From: DASQYE01 sp036389675
Lineage (GTDB): Bacteria; Acidobacteriota; Blastocatellia; Pyrinomonadales; Pyrinomonadaceae
Direction of reading: 5' to 3'
NCBI GenBank assembly: GCA_036389675.1
Contig: DASVWI010000019.1
Location: forward strand, 1 to 64,000
DNA: 64,000 bases
Positions 45,205 through 53,425 of this stretch are shown in pieces. Below the pieces are notes generated by a model that saw only the letters and a list, made by a program, of their open reading frames with translations, was not told the DNA's origin and did not search any database. Position 1 is the stretch's first letter; every line of letters begins with the position of its first letter. Position numbers and translations under genes: made by a program.

Positions 45205-46635
45205 TTGAATACGGACGGGGCGGACAAATTTCGCGACGAGTGCGGTGTGTTCGGTATCTACGGGCACGCGGAGGCCGCGCGCCTGACCTATCTCGGGCTC
45301 TACGCTTTGCAGCATCGCGGGCAGGAGTCCTGCGGCATAGTTTCGAGCGACGGCGCGGAGCTGCGCTCGGAGCGCGCCATGGGTCTGGTCTCGGATGTTT
45401 TTGACGAGACGCGCCTCGACCGCCTGCCCGGCCCGAGCGCCATCGGGCACGTGCGCTACTCGACGGCGGGCGAAGTCTCCATACGCGAGGCGCAGCCCTT
45501 CCTCGTCGCCTGCCAGCACGGTCAGGTCGCCATCTGCCATAACGGCAACCTTCCCTTCGCCACCGAAGAGCGAAAGCGGCTGGAGCGCTCGGGCGCGATC
45601 TTCTCTTCGACTTCGGACACGGAGGTCGTGCTGCACGGCATCGCGCGTTCGCAGGCGCGCTCAATCCGTGACGCCGTCCCGGAAGTCTTACGCGAAACCG
45701 AAGGCGCTTTCTCAATGCTCTTTCTGACGCCGGACTCCCTGATCGCGATTCGCGACCCGCGCGGGTTTCGCCCCCTCGCTCTCGGAAGGCTGGGGCAGGC
45801 ATGGGTCGTGGCGTCCGAGACGTGTGCCTTCGATCTGATCGAGGCGCGCTACGTGCGCGATGTCGAGCCGGGCGAGATGATCGTCATTAACAACGAGGGC
45901 CTGCACTCTTCTTTCCCTTTGCCGGAGCGCCCGCACTCGATGTGTATCTTCGAGCACGTCTATTTCGCGCGACCGGATTCGTTGATCTACAGTCGCTCGG
46001 TCAACGAGTCGCGTCATAAGATGGGCAAGCGCCTCGCCCTAGAGCATCCGGCGGAGGCCGACATCGTCGTGCCCGTGCCCGATTCGGGCACGGCGGCATC
46101 GATCGGCTACGCGGCGCAAAGCGGCATCAATTTTCGTCAGGGACTTGTCCGCAACCACTACATACATCGCACCTTCATCGAGCCCAAGCAGTCCATACGC
46201 TCCTTCGGCGTGCGTATCAAGCTCAATCCCGTCCGCGACCTGATCGCGGGCCGGCGCGTCGTCCTGATCGACGATTCGATTGTGCGCGGCACGACCTCCA
46301 AGAAGATCGTGCGGATGGTCAGGGAAGCGGGCGCGCGCGAAGTGCATATGCGTATCAGTTGCCCGCCGACCGTGAGCCCCTGCTATTACGGCGTGGACAC
46401 GCCGAACAAGTCGGACCTCATCGCGGCACAGATGTCCGTCGAAGAGATCAGACGCTTTATAGAGGCCGACTCGCTCGGCTATCTCTCGCTCGCGGGCATG
46501 CTCGAAGCGACCGGCATCAGTCCCGGCTCGGCCTGCGTCGCCTGCTGGAACGGCCAGTACCCGACGCAGATTACGCGCGAGGCCGAAACACAATGGGCTC
46601 GCGAGCGCGAGCCCGTCCCGACGGGAGAGGCTTGA
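45205..46635 (+). CDS. purF: amidophosphoribosyltransferase
   Basis: First committed step of purine synthesis: PRPP plus glutamine to 5-phosphoribosylamine. The 476-aa product is of the iron-sulfur, propeptide type. C13 in DECGVFGIYGH is the N-terminal nucleophile exposed after removal of 12 residues. Cys at 247, 393, 444 and 447 (HSMC, SPCYYG, CVACWNG) match the 4Fe-4S ligands known in the Bacillus enzyme. The PRPP loop is VVLIDDSIVRGTT. The start is TTG, with GGGAGAGG 9 nt upstream. Heads the purF-MBL-DUF3006-purM-purN run. Confidence 0.97.
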   Translation: MNTDGADKFRDECGVFGIYGHAEAARLTYLGLYALQHRGQESCGIVSSDGAELRSERAMGLVSDVFDETRLDRLPGPSAIGHVRYSTAGEVSIREAQPFLVACQHGQVAICHNGNLPFATEERKRLERSGAIFSSTSDTEVVLHGIARSQARSIRDAVPEVLRETEGAFSMLFLTPDSLIAIRDPRGFRPLALGRLGQAWVVASETCAFDLIEARYVRDVEPGEMIVINNEGLHSSFPLPERPHSMCIFEHVYFARPDSLIYSRSVNESRHKMGKRLALEHPAEADIVVPVPDSGTAASIGYAAQSGINFRQGLVRNHYIHRTFIEPKQSIRSFGVRIKLNPVRDLIAGRRVVLIDDSIVRGTTSKKIVRMVREAGAREVHMRISCPPTVSPCYYGVDTPNKSDLIAAQMSVEEIRRFIEADSLGYLSLAGMLEATGISPGSACVACWNGQYPTQITREAETQWAREREPVPTGEA

Positions 46636-46755
46636 TTGGATTTTGGATTTTAGATTTTGGATTGGCGCGCCTGCGAAACGCGAGAGTGATATTCCAGAAT
46701 TCAAGACGGACGAAGCATTATTCCCAAATCCAGAATCTAAAATCCAAAATGGTAT
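46636..46755. repeat. heptamer fold-back repeat, TTTTAGA family (A3)
   Basis: Begins at the purF stop (TGA-TTGGA), then TTTTGGA, TTTTAGA, TTTTGGA, TTGGCGC; a core of about 50 bp with CCAGAATTCAAG; and the right arm AATCCAGAATCTAAAATCCA-AAATGG. It bridges purF and the MBL-fold gene. Confidence 0.85.
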
Positions 46756-46770
46756 CGGAGGTAGCTCTCG

Positions 46771-47946
46771 GTGGCCCAATTCAATAAAGGGTGCGGTTGC
46801 GCGCTCGCGGCGCTGGTGGTCTTCTTCTTGATCATCGCGGTGGCCGGGTATTTCTTCGTCTGGCCCTGGTATAAGAGTCGCTTAGTGCCGACGCCTTCGG
46901 GCGGAGAACTGGAAGTGCATGTGCTGGATGTCGGTCAGGGCGATGCGATTCTGATCATCGCGCCGGAGGATAAGGAGACCAGGAAGCGCTCGGTCGTGCT
47001 TGTGGATGCGGGCGATACGGGACGTGGCAAGATCGTGCTCGAAGCGATGAAGCGTTACAACGTCAGCCAGATCGACCTCTTCATCGCGACGCACGCGCAC
47101 GCAGATCATATCGGCGGGGCCGACGAGGTCATCAACGCGACCTCCATCAAGAGCGTGCTCGATAGCAGCGTGCCGCCCCCGGGGCGTCCCTCCGATGATG
47201 CGGAGACGAATCAGAACGGCAAGAGTAGTGCCAGAAGAGGGCGCAGCAGCGGCAGTAGTAGCAGCGGCAACGCGCCCGAGCTTCCGACGACGAAGGCTTA
47301 CAGAGACCTGCTCGACGCCGTCAATAAATCTGGCGCACAGTACACCAAGGCTGAGCCGGGCCAGAGGTTTGAGCTGAGCGGCAATGCCGTGGTCACAGTG
47401 CTCGCGCCCATACAGCCCTTCTTCACCAAAGATCAACTGCGTTCGGGGGGCAACGAGCCGAACGCCAATTCGGTCGTCGTGCGTCTTGACTACGGCAAGT
47501 TTTCGATGGTGCTGACGGGCGACGCCGAGGCGCAGACGGAAGAGCGCATGATTACCAAGGACACGAATCTGCAAGCGAGGCTTCTCAAGGTCGGGCATCA
47601 CGGCTCGAAGTATGCGACTTCGGAAAATTTCTTGAAGGCCGTCAAGCCTGAGGTCGCCGTCATCTCCGACGGCGCGGCCAATCGCTACGGGCATCCGTCG
47701 CCGGAAGCCCTCGCACGCTTGAAGGCGGCTGGCGTCAAAGTCTATCGCACGGACTTGCAGGGCGAGATCACGATCATCTCCAAGGGCGATGGCTACGAGA
47801 TCAAGACCGCTAGGGAGACGAAGGACGCAGACCTCTGGGCCGGACGCGAAGCGCAGAAGGACGATTCCACGCGCACGGGGTTTGTCTCTTACGGCGACTT
47901 CGGCCCGCCGCCGCGCCCGCCCAAAGAGAAACCTGCCAAGAAGTAG
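46771..47946 (+). CDS. membrane-anchored MBL-fold hydrolase (ComEC-like C-domain)
   Basis: A metallo-beta-lactamase-fold protein related to the soluble domain of ComEC/Rec2, likely acting outside the inner membrane. The 391-aa product has one N-terminal helix (ALAALVVFFLIIAVAGYFFVW). The MBL domain follows: HVLDVGQGDAILI, the metal-binding THAHADHIGG (107-116), VLTGDAEAQTEE and KVGHHGSKYATS. A low-complexity insert (RRGRSSGSSSSGN) interrupts it near 150-170, and the C-terminus is Pro/Lys-rich. Start is GTG with GGAGGT upstream. The following DUF3006 gene is a known companion of this group. Confidence 0.9.
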   Translation: MAQFNKGCGCALAALVVFFLIIAVAGYFFVWPWYKSRLVPTPSGGELEVHVLDVGQGDAILIIAPEDKETRKRSVVLVDAGDTGRGKIVLEAMKRYNVSQIDLFIATHAHADHIGGADEVINATSIKSVLDSSVPPPGRPSDDAETNQNGKSSARRGRSSGSSSSGNAPELPTTKAYRDLLDAVNKSGAQYTKAEPGQRFELSGNAVVTVLAPIQPFFTKDQLRSGGNEPNANSVVVRLDYGKFSMVLTGDAEAQTEERMITKDTNLQARLLKVGHHGSKYATSENFLKAVKPEVAVISDGAANRYGHPSPEALARLKAAGVKVYRTDLQGEITIISKGDGYEIKTARETKDADLWAGREAQKDDSTRTGFVSYGDFGPPPRPPKEKPAKK

Positions 47947-47987
47947 TAGTAGTAGTAGGTGCACATTCCTACAAAGAGGTTAAAGCG

Positions 47988-48269
47988 ATGACGAATGATC
48001 GGAAGAAAGAGTCTGCTGCTATTCACGCCGTCATAGACCGCATAGAGGATAACGACAGGGCCGTGATCCTCATCGGCGATGACGAGCAGGAGCAGATCGA
48101 GCTCCCCAGGAGCTTTCTACCGGCGGGCACAAGCGACGGCGATCACCTGCGAATCAGCATCGCTCTTGACGAAGAGTCGCGCGCCGCCGCCGAAGACGAG
48201 ATACGCAATTTGCAAGACAAGCTGGCGAACCGCAGCTCGACGAAGGGGCAGAAGAACTTCAAACTTTAA
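47988..48269 (+). CDS. DUF3006-type protein
   Basis: A 93-aa protein matching the small DUF3006 pattern: AVIDRIEDNDRAVILIGDDEQEQIELPRSFLPAGTSDGDHLRISI, then a Glu/Ala/Arg-rich helical tail. DUF3006 genes commonly follow MBL-fold ComEC-like genes, as here; function is unknown. It sits between the MBL gene and purM, so it is probably transcribed with the purine genes. Ribosome-binding sequence AAAGAGG lies upstream. Confidence 0.85.
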   Translation: MTNDRKKESAAIHAVIDRIEDNDRAVILIGDDEQEQIELPRSFLPAGTSDGDHLRISIALDEESRAAAEDEIRNLQDKLANRSSTKGQKNFKL

Positions 48270-48309
48270 GGAGCCGCGCCCTGCGTGCGCTGGTTGACTA
48301 CTTATAAAG

Positions 48310-49347
48310 ATGGGCCAACCAATCTCATACAGTGATGCCGGCGTCTCGATTGACGCCGCGAACGCCGCGACCGAGCGCATCAAGCAGCTCGCCCGCCGCA
48401 CCTTCAACGAACGCACGCTCTCCGAGATCGGAAGCTTCGGCGGCATGTTCGACGGCGCGTTTCCGGCCTTGAGCCGGCCCGTGCTGGTCGCATCGGCTGA
48501 CGGTGTGGGCACGAAGCTCAAGATCGCCTTCATGACCGACACGCACAACACCGTCGGGCGCGACCTTGTCAATCACTGCGTCAACGACATACTGGTGCAG
48601 GGAGCGCGCCCGCTCTTCTTCCTCGACTATATCGCGACGGGGCGGCTCGAAGGCCAGACGGTTGCCGAGATCGTAGAAGGCGTAGCCGACGGATGCCGCG
48701 CCAACCGTTGCGTGCTGCTGGGCGGCGAGACAGCCGAGATGCCGGGCTTTTACCCGGACGGCGAATATGATGTGGCGGGCTTCATCGTCGGCGTCGTGGA
48801 CAAAGAGAAGGTCATCGACGGCAAGCGCATCAGGGCGGGCGACGCGGTGCTTGCGCTTCCTTCCGCAGGGCTTCACACCAACGGTTACTCGCTCGCTCGG
48901 AAACTCTTTTTCGAGGTCGCGGGCTACGACGCCGCGACGCATCTCGCGGCGCTCGGCTCAACCGTTGGCGAGGCGCTTCTTCAGCCGCACCTGAGTTACC
49001 TCGACCCGCTCGAAGGCTTATTGAACGACGGCGGCATCAAGGGGCTCGCGCACATCACAGGCGGCGGGCTCACGGATAACATCCCGCGCATCCTGCCGGA
49101 AGGAACTGCCGTCCTCATCGCGCGCGACACATGGCCCGTCCTGCCCGTCTTCAAGCTCATGCAGGAGATCGGCAGCGTCCATGACGGCGAGATGTACCGC
49201 ACCTTCAACATGGGCGTCGGGATGGTCATCATCTGCGACGAACAGGATAAGGATGCTATCAAGGCCCACTTGGAGCGCGAACGAAACTGCTCGTGCTACG
49301 AGATAGGACGAGTCGTCGAAGGCAACCGCGAAGTCAGCATAACTTAG
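48310..49347 (+). CDS. purM: phosphoribosylformylglycinamidine cyclo-ligase (AIR synthetase)
   Basis: Closes the imidazole ring in purine synthesis (FGAM to AIR, ATP-dependent). The 345-aa product has YSDAGVSIDAANAATERIK at the start, GGFGGMF-like IGSFGGMFDGAFP, SADGVGTKLKIAFM, VNDILVQGARPLFFLDYIATG, the GGETAEMPGFY segment and HITGGGLTDNIPRILP, all standard for PurM. The frame runs to within one base of the next reading frame. Placed between DUF3006 and purN. Confidence 0.97.
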   Translation: MGQPISYSDAGVSIDAANAATERIKQLARRTFNERTLSEIGSFGGMFDGAFPALSRPVLVASADGVGTKLKIAFMTDTHNTVGRDLVNHCVNDILVQGARPLFFLDYIATGRLEGQTVAEIVEGVADGCRANRCVLLGGETAEMPGFYPDGEYDVAGFIVGVVDKEKVIDGKRIRAGDAVLALPSAGLHTNGYSLARKLFFEVAGYDAATHLAALGSTVGEALLQPHLSYLDPLEGLLNDGGIKGLAHITGGGLTDNIPRILPEGTAVLIARDTWPVLPVFKLMQEIGSVHDGEMYRTFNMGVGMVIICDEQDKDAIKAHLERERNCSCYEIGRVVEGNREVSIT

Positions 49348-49410
49348 TTGACAGGTTTGGATTTAGACGGAGACTTCAAACCCGCAGGGCGAAATTCCCG
49401 AATTCAACAC

Positions 49411-50016
49411 ATGATGAAAATCGGCATCCTTATCTCGGGGCGCGGCTCGAACATGCTGGCGCTCGCCGATGCCATCGGTGAGGGGCGGATTCCCGAAGCC
49501 GAGATCGCCATAGTCATCAGCGATCAGAGAGAGGCGCAGGGGTTGCTGCGCGCGGCGGAGCGGGGAATTGAGACTCTGTTGATCGAGCGGCGCGGGCGCA
49601 AGCGCGAGGAGCATGACGGGGAAATCATCGCAGCCCTGCGCGCATACGGTGTCGAGCTGGTCTGCCTTGCGGGTTACATGCGCCTGCTCTCAGCGCCCTT
49701 CATAGAGGCGTTTCGCGGGCACACGCTCAACATTCATCCAAGCTTACTGCCGGCCTTTCCCGGTCTGGACGCGCACCGGCAGGCCCTCGAACATGGGGTC
49801 AAGTGGACGGGCTGCACAGTCCACTTCGTTGACGAGACGCTCGACGGCGGCCCTATCATCGCGCAACAGGCCGTGCCTGTCGGCGACGATGACACGGTCG
49901 AAACTCTCTCGGAGCGCATCCTCGTCGAAGAGCATCGCCTTTACCCGCAAGCCCTCGCGCTCGTCGTGCGTGGTAACTACGAGATCGTCGGGCGCAGGGT
50001 CAAGGCAAAAAGGTGA
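49411..50016 (+). CDS. purN: phosphoribosylglycinamide formyltransferase
   Basis: Transfers a formyl group from 10-formyl-THF to GAR. The 201-aa product starts MMKIGILISGRGSNM, has CLAGYMRLLSAPFIEAFRGHTLNIHPSLLPAFPG (with the catalytic N-x-H in NIHPSLLP) and VHFVDETLDGGPIIAQQAVPV with the catalytic Asp region. The start at ATG 49411 is chosen; ATG 49414 is one codon later. The longer frame from 49348 is not supported. The last residues KR and the TGA stop are part of the AAAAGGC-family repeat that fills the gap to proC. Confidence 0.96.
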   Translation: MMKIGILISGRGSNMLALADAIGEGRIPEAEIAIVISDQREAQGLLRAAERGIETLLIERRGRKREEHDGEIIAALRAYGVELVCLAGYMRLLSAPFIEAFRGHTLNIHPSLLPAFPGLDAHRQALEHGVKWTGCTVHFVDETLDGGPIIAQQAVPVGDDDTVETLSERILVEEHRLYPQALALVVRGNYEIVGRRVKAKR

Positions 50017-50090
50017 AGGGCGAAAGTCAGGCTGCGAGCCACTTTTAATAAAACTGCTTTCGTCTTCGCTTTTGACTTTCTACTTCTTTC
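50005..50090. repeat. heptamer fold-back repeat, AAAAGGC family (D2, inverted)
   Basis: Inverted, slightly degenerate copy of D1: AAGGCAAAAAGGTGAAGGGC, core CCACTTTTAATAAAACTGC, right arm CTTCGCTTTTGACTTTC. It contains the purN stop (50014-50016) at one end and the proC stop (50080-50082) at the other. Confidence 0.85.
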
Positions 50091-50994
50091 CAAGTGAGAC
50101 GGCGCGCTGGTACGCGGAGTAGACGGCCTTTGAGAGGACTGTGCGGAGGCCGCCCTTTTCCATCTGGTAGATGGCTTCGGCGGAAGTGCCGCCGGGCGAC
50201 GTGACCATATTGCGAAGCTCCGCCGGATGCTTGTGCGACTCGCGCGCGAAGAGCACGCTGCCGAGCATCGTTTGCAGGACAAGCTCCTGCGCGACGTGGC
50301 GGGAAAAGCCCATGTGAACGCCCGCGTCCACGAGCGCCTCCATCACGAGGAAGATGTAGGTCGGCCCCGTCGCCGAAAGCGCCGTCGCCATGTCGATCAT
50401 CCTCTCTTTTTCGACACGCATCTCATGGCCGAGCGCGCCGAGCAAAGCGCGAACCTGCCGCTCCTGCTGCTCATCCACCTCATCTGTTGCCACCCATGCC
50501 GTCATCCCCTGACCGATCTGCGCGGGCGTGTTCGGCATCGCGCGCACGACGGCCCTATGCAGAAGCTCGCCGGAAATCGTCTCGATGGTTGTGCCCGCGA
50601 CGATGGAGATCAGCAGGCTGTCAGGGCCAAGCGCGCCCTTCAGTTCTTGCAGCACCCCGCCCAAACGCTGCGGCTTGACGGCGAGGATAACGATTTTACA
50701 GGGCGCGGGCACAGACGTGTTTGAGCCGGGCGAATCATCTTCACTTCCTGCTGCTGCCGCCGCCGCGCGATTGCTTTCCAGCATCCGCACGCCATATTTA
50801 GATTCCAGCTCGTCGCGCCGGGCTGCGCGCGGGTGGCTGCCTGTGATCTGCGCGGCATTGACAAGTCGCTGGCGGAGCAGACCGGCGATCATGGCTTCGG
50901 CCATCACGCCGCAGCCGATAAAGGATAGCTCAACGCCGTCCAAAGAGTTCTCATTGCCCGAAGAACGGAGCGCGTCCCGTTGTGTCTCAGTCAT
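50080..50994 (-). CDS. proC: pyrroline-5-carboxylate reductase
   Basis: Last step of proline synthesis, NADPH-dependent. The 304-aa product has the Rossmann start LSFIGCGVMAEAMIAGLL, the KIVILAVKPQRLGGVLQEL segment, RAMPNTPAQIGQGMTAW (family signature region), and the C-terminal ALSATGPTYIFLVMEALVDAGVHMG...SPGGTSAEAIYQMEKGGLR dimerisation domain. An unusual N-terminal extension of about 20 polar residues and an Ala-rich insert (RAAAAAGSEDDSPGSN) are present. Convergent with purN. Confidence 0.95.
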   Translation of the reverse strand: MTETQRDALRSSGNENSLDGVELSFIGCGVMAEAMIAGLLRQRLVNAAQITGSHPRAARRDELESKYGVRMLESNRAAAAAAGSEDDSPGSNTSVPAPCKIVILAVKPQRLGGVLQELKGALGPDSLLISIVAGTTIETISGELLHRAVVRAMPNTPAQIGQGMTAWVATDEVDEQQERQVRALLGALGHEMRVEKERMIDMATALSATGPTYIFLVMEALVDAGVHMGFSRHVAQELVLQTMLGSVLFARESHKHPAELRNMVTSPGGTSAEAIYQMEKGGLRTVLSKAVYSAYQRAVSLGKK

Positions 50995-51179
50995 CCCTGT
51001 AAGCTAACAACGAGGCGCGGGAAAAGCAAGATTGGTCTCCATGATCGCGAGCGGTCTCTATCCTTGCGCGCCGCAGATGCGCTACTCTATCCGCCTGTTA
51101 AATCTTATAATCCCGCGCGGATGAGATTTGAGCCCTTCCTTCGTCCGCGCGAGACGCGGGAAGAGGCTATCCCGAAACT

Positions 51180-52397
51180 ATGACGATTGACGAACAACTT
51201 GCATATCTTCGCAAAGGCACAGTCGAAATAATTCGTGAAGACGAGCTGCGCGCGAAGCTGGAAAAGAGCGCGCGCACGGGCGCGCCGCTGCGCGTCAAGC
51301 TCGGCGCAGACCCGACCGCGCCGGACATCCATCTGGGCCACACGGTCGTCATCCGAAAGCTGCGCGCGTTTCAGGAGCTGGGCCACACCGTTATCTTTCT
51401 CATCGGAGATTTCACGGGCCTGATCGGCGACCCGTCGGGAAAGAGCGCGACGCGCCCGCAGCTCACGCGCGAGGAGATCAACGCCAACGCGGAGACCTAC
51501 AAGCGGCAGATTTTCAAGCTGCTCGACCCCGAGCGAACCGAGATACGTTTCAACTCCGAATGGATGGACGCCCTCGGCTCAGACGGCTTCATACGGCTCG
51601 CCTCGCACGTCACCGTCAAACAGATACTTGAGCGCGACGACTTCGCCAAGCGCCTCAGCGAAGAACGACCCATAGCCCTGCACGAGCTGCTCTACCCGCT
51701 CACGCAGGCTTACGATTCGGTCGCGCTTCGCGCCGATGTGGAGCTCGGCGGCACGGATCAAAAGTTCAATCTGCTGCTGGGAAGAAACCTGCAACGCGAG
51801 TACGAGCAGGAGGCGCAGGTCGCCGTCATCATGCCGCTTCTGGTCGGCACAGACGGCGTGCAGAAGATGTCCAAGTCGCTCGGCAACTACATAGGCATCA
51901 ACGAAGCGCCGCAGGAGATGTTCGGCAAAGTGATGTCCATCTCGGACGACCTGATGTGGCGCTACTACGAGCTGCTGACAGACCTGCCCATGAATGAGAT
52001 AGAACAGATGCGCGGGCGTGCCGCAGACGGCGAGGTCAACCCGCGCGACCTGAAAGTTGAACTGGCGAAACGCATTATCACTGACTTCCATTCGGCGGCG
52101 GCGGCCCACACCGCCGAAGATGAGTTCAATCGCATCTTTAAGCGAAAAGAGATGCCGGAGGAGGTAGAAGAGCGTCGCGTCGCGTTCGGGGATTGGGAGC
52201 TGAAACAGTTGTTAGTGGAACTCGGGCTCGCTTCTTCCAAAGCAGAAGCCCGCCGCCTGATTGAACAGGGCGGCGTCTACGTTAATGGCGAGCGCTGCGA
52301 CCCTAAGATGAATGAGGCGCTCCCGCTCAGTCCGAACAGACCAGAGCTCGACATCAGAGTCGGCAAGCGCCGCTTTCTGCGCGTGCGCGGAAAATAG
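51180..52397 (+). CDS. tyrS: tyrosyl-tRNA synthetase
   Basis: Charges tRNA-Tyr. The 405-aa product has the class I HIGH-like motif HLGH (51-54) in DPTAPDIHLGHTVVIRKL, the IGDPSGKSATRP segment, and KMSKS (229-233). A C-terminal S4 RNA-binding domain follows (ELGLASSKAEARRLIEQGGVYVNGE). The layout matches the TyrZ-like bacterial subgroup. ATG 51180 follows a weak GAGGC ribosome-binding sequence. A GTGACGA repeat separates it from the RDD gene. Confidence 0.97.
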   Translation: MTIDEQLAYLRKGTVEIIREDELRAKLEKSARTGAPLRVKLGADPTAPDIHLGHTVVIRKLRAFQELGHTVIFLIGDFTGLIGDPSGKSATRPQLTREEINANAETYKRQIFKLLDPERTEIRFNSEWMDALGSDGFIRLASHVTVKQILERDDFAKRLSEERPIALHELLYPLTQAYDSVALRADVELGGTDQKFNLLLGRNLQREYEQEAQVAVIMPLLVGTDGVQKMSKSLGNYIGINEAPQEMFGKVMSISDDLMWRYYELLTDLPMNEIEQMRGRAADGEVNPRDLKVELAKRIITDFHSAAAAHTAEDEFNRIFKRKEMPEEVEERRVAFGDWELKQLLVELGLASSKAEARRLIEQGGVYVNGERCDPKMNEALPLSPNRPELDIRVGKRRFLRVRGK

Positions 52398-52402
52398 ATT
52401 CT

Positions 52403-52462
52403 ATGTTAAGCGACGAGTGATAAGCTGAATCCAGTTCCTCGCTCGTCACTCGTCACTGTCTG
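52403..52462. repeat. heptamer fold-back repeat, GTGACGA family (B6)
   Basis: A short copy: AAGCGACGAGTGATAAGC on the left, CTCGCTCGTCACTCGTCACT-G on the right. It occupies the gap between tyrS and the RDD gene and ends 9 nt before the RDD ATG. Confidence 0.7.
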
Positions 52463-52467
52463 ACAAG

Positions 52468-53313
52468 ATGTCTGCCGAAGCTGCCATTGCGACCGAAGAG
52501 ATTCTGGTGATCGAGACGCCGGAGCGCGTGCCGCTGCATTTCGCTCTCGCCTCCATCGGCAATCGCTTTCTGGCCTGCGCCATCGATCACGCGTTGCAGA
52601 TTGGCGTCATCATCCTTCTCGTCCTGGCCTTCACCATCCTGTCCGATTATACGAGTCTCGTCACTGCCTTTAAGGAAGCGCCGAAGTGGGTCGAGGCTCT
52701 GCTGGTCATCCTCCTGTTCCTGATCTTCTCAAGCTACTTCGTCTTTTTCGAGTGGCTCTGGAACGGACAGACGCCGGGCAAGCGCTGGCTCAAGCTGCGA
52801 GTCATACGCGAAGACGGGCGGCCAATCACTTTCTGGGAAGCGGCTGTGCGAAATATCCTGCGTATCTTCGACATGCAGCTGATGATGCCTGTCCCAATAG
52901 TCGGCTTCTATTCCGTCGGACTCATCGCCGTCTTTATCAGCTCGAAGGATCAGCGCCTCGGCGACATGCTGGCCGGGACGGTCGTCGTGCGTGAGCGCGA
53001 GGCCGAAGCGCCACGCTTCGATCATGTCTTCGCCTCGCCCGTCAGCGACGCGGCGCTGCGCCGTTCCTTTAAGCCAGTCCACTTCACAGCCGACCTCTCT
53101 CCGCTGACGGCCAAAGAGATCGAGGTGGTCGAGACATACCTGCGCCGCCGCTGGGATTTGCCGGACGCGCCGCGACAGTGGATGGCATGGCGCGTCGCAC
53201 TGCCGATCATGTACAAGCTGCGCCCCGCCTATGATCGAGACGCCTTCACCTACGAGGGTTTCCTCGAAGAGTTGCTTCATCGCTATCTGGCCCAACACAG
53301 GTTCACAGACTGA
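52468..53313 (+). CDS. RDD-family membrane protein
   Basis: A membrane protein of the RDD family; role unknown. The 281-aa product has ASIGNRFLACAIDHALQIGVI (the R-x-x-A-x-x-ID signature of RDD segment 1), a second helix (WVEALLVILLFLIFSSYFVFFEWLWNGQTPGKRWLKLRVI) with the GQTPGK motif, then RNILRIFD-MQLMM and a third helix. A soluble C-terminal domain of about 110 residues follows (FKPVHFTADLSPLTAKEIEVVETYLRRRWDLP), unusual in length for RDD proteins. Ribosome-binding site not obvious; the start follows repeat B6. Confidence 0.88.
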   Translation: MSAEAAIATEEILVIETPERVPLHFALASIGNRFLACAIDHALQIGVIILLVLAFTILSDYTSLVTAFKEAPKWVEALLVILLFLIFSSYFVFFEWLWNGQTPGKRWLKLRVIREDGRPITFWEAAVRNILRIFDMQLMMPVPIVGFYSVGLIAVFISSKDQRLGDMLAGTVVVREREAEAPRFDHVFASPVSDAALRRSFKPVHFTADLSPLTAKEIEVVETYLRRRWDLPDAPRQWMAWRVALPIMYKLRPAYDRDAFTYEGFLEELLHRYLAQHRFTD

Positions 53314-53320
53314 GTGGAAA

Positions 53321-53359
53321 AAAGAAGGGCCGGAGGCTGATATCCTCCGGCCCTTCTTT
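53321..53359. terminator. bidirectional terminator between RDD and S41 genes
   Basis: A perfect 16-bp stem, AAAGAAGGGCCGGAGG (53321-53336) with its complement at 53344-53359, 7-nt loop. The A-run on one side gives a U-tract for minus-strand transcripts, and CTTCTTT serves the plus strand. It lies between convergent genes. Confidence 0.85.
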
Positions 53360-53425
53360 GAATACTAACGCGGGAACGGTTTCGTCCTCCATAGCTTCAT
53401 CGCTACGGACTCTCTCCCGCGAGGT

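Noticed and set aside
49348..49410. An N-terminal extension of PurN from a TTG at 49348.
   Set aside because: Lacks similarity to PurN and includes a degenerate intergenic stretch; ATG 49411 matches the family start.
49354..49410. A further TTTTAGA-type element between purM and purN.
   Set aside because: Only loosely similar (GGTTTGGATTTAGACGG and GAATTCAA); no clear 7-bp period or arm pairing.
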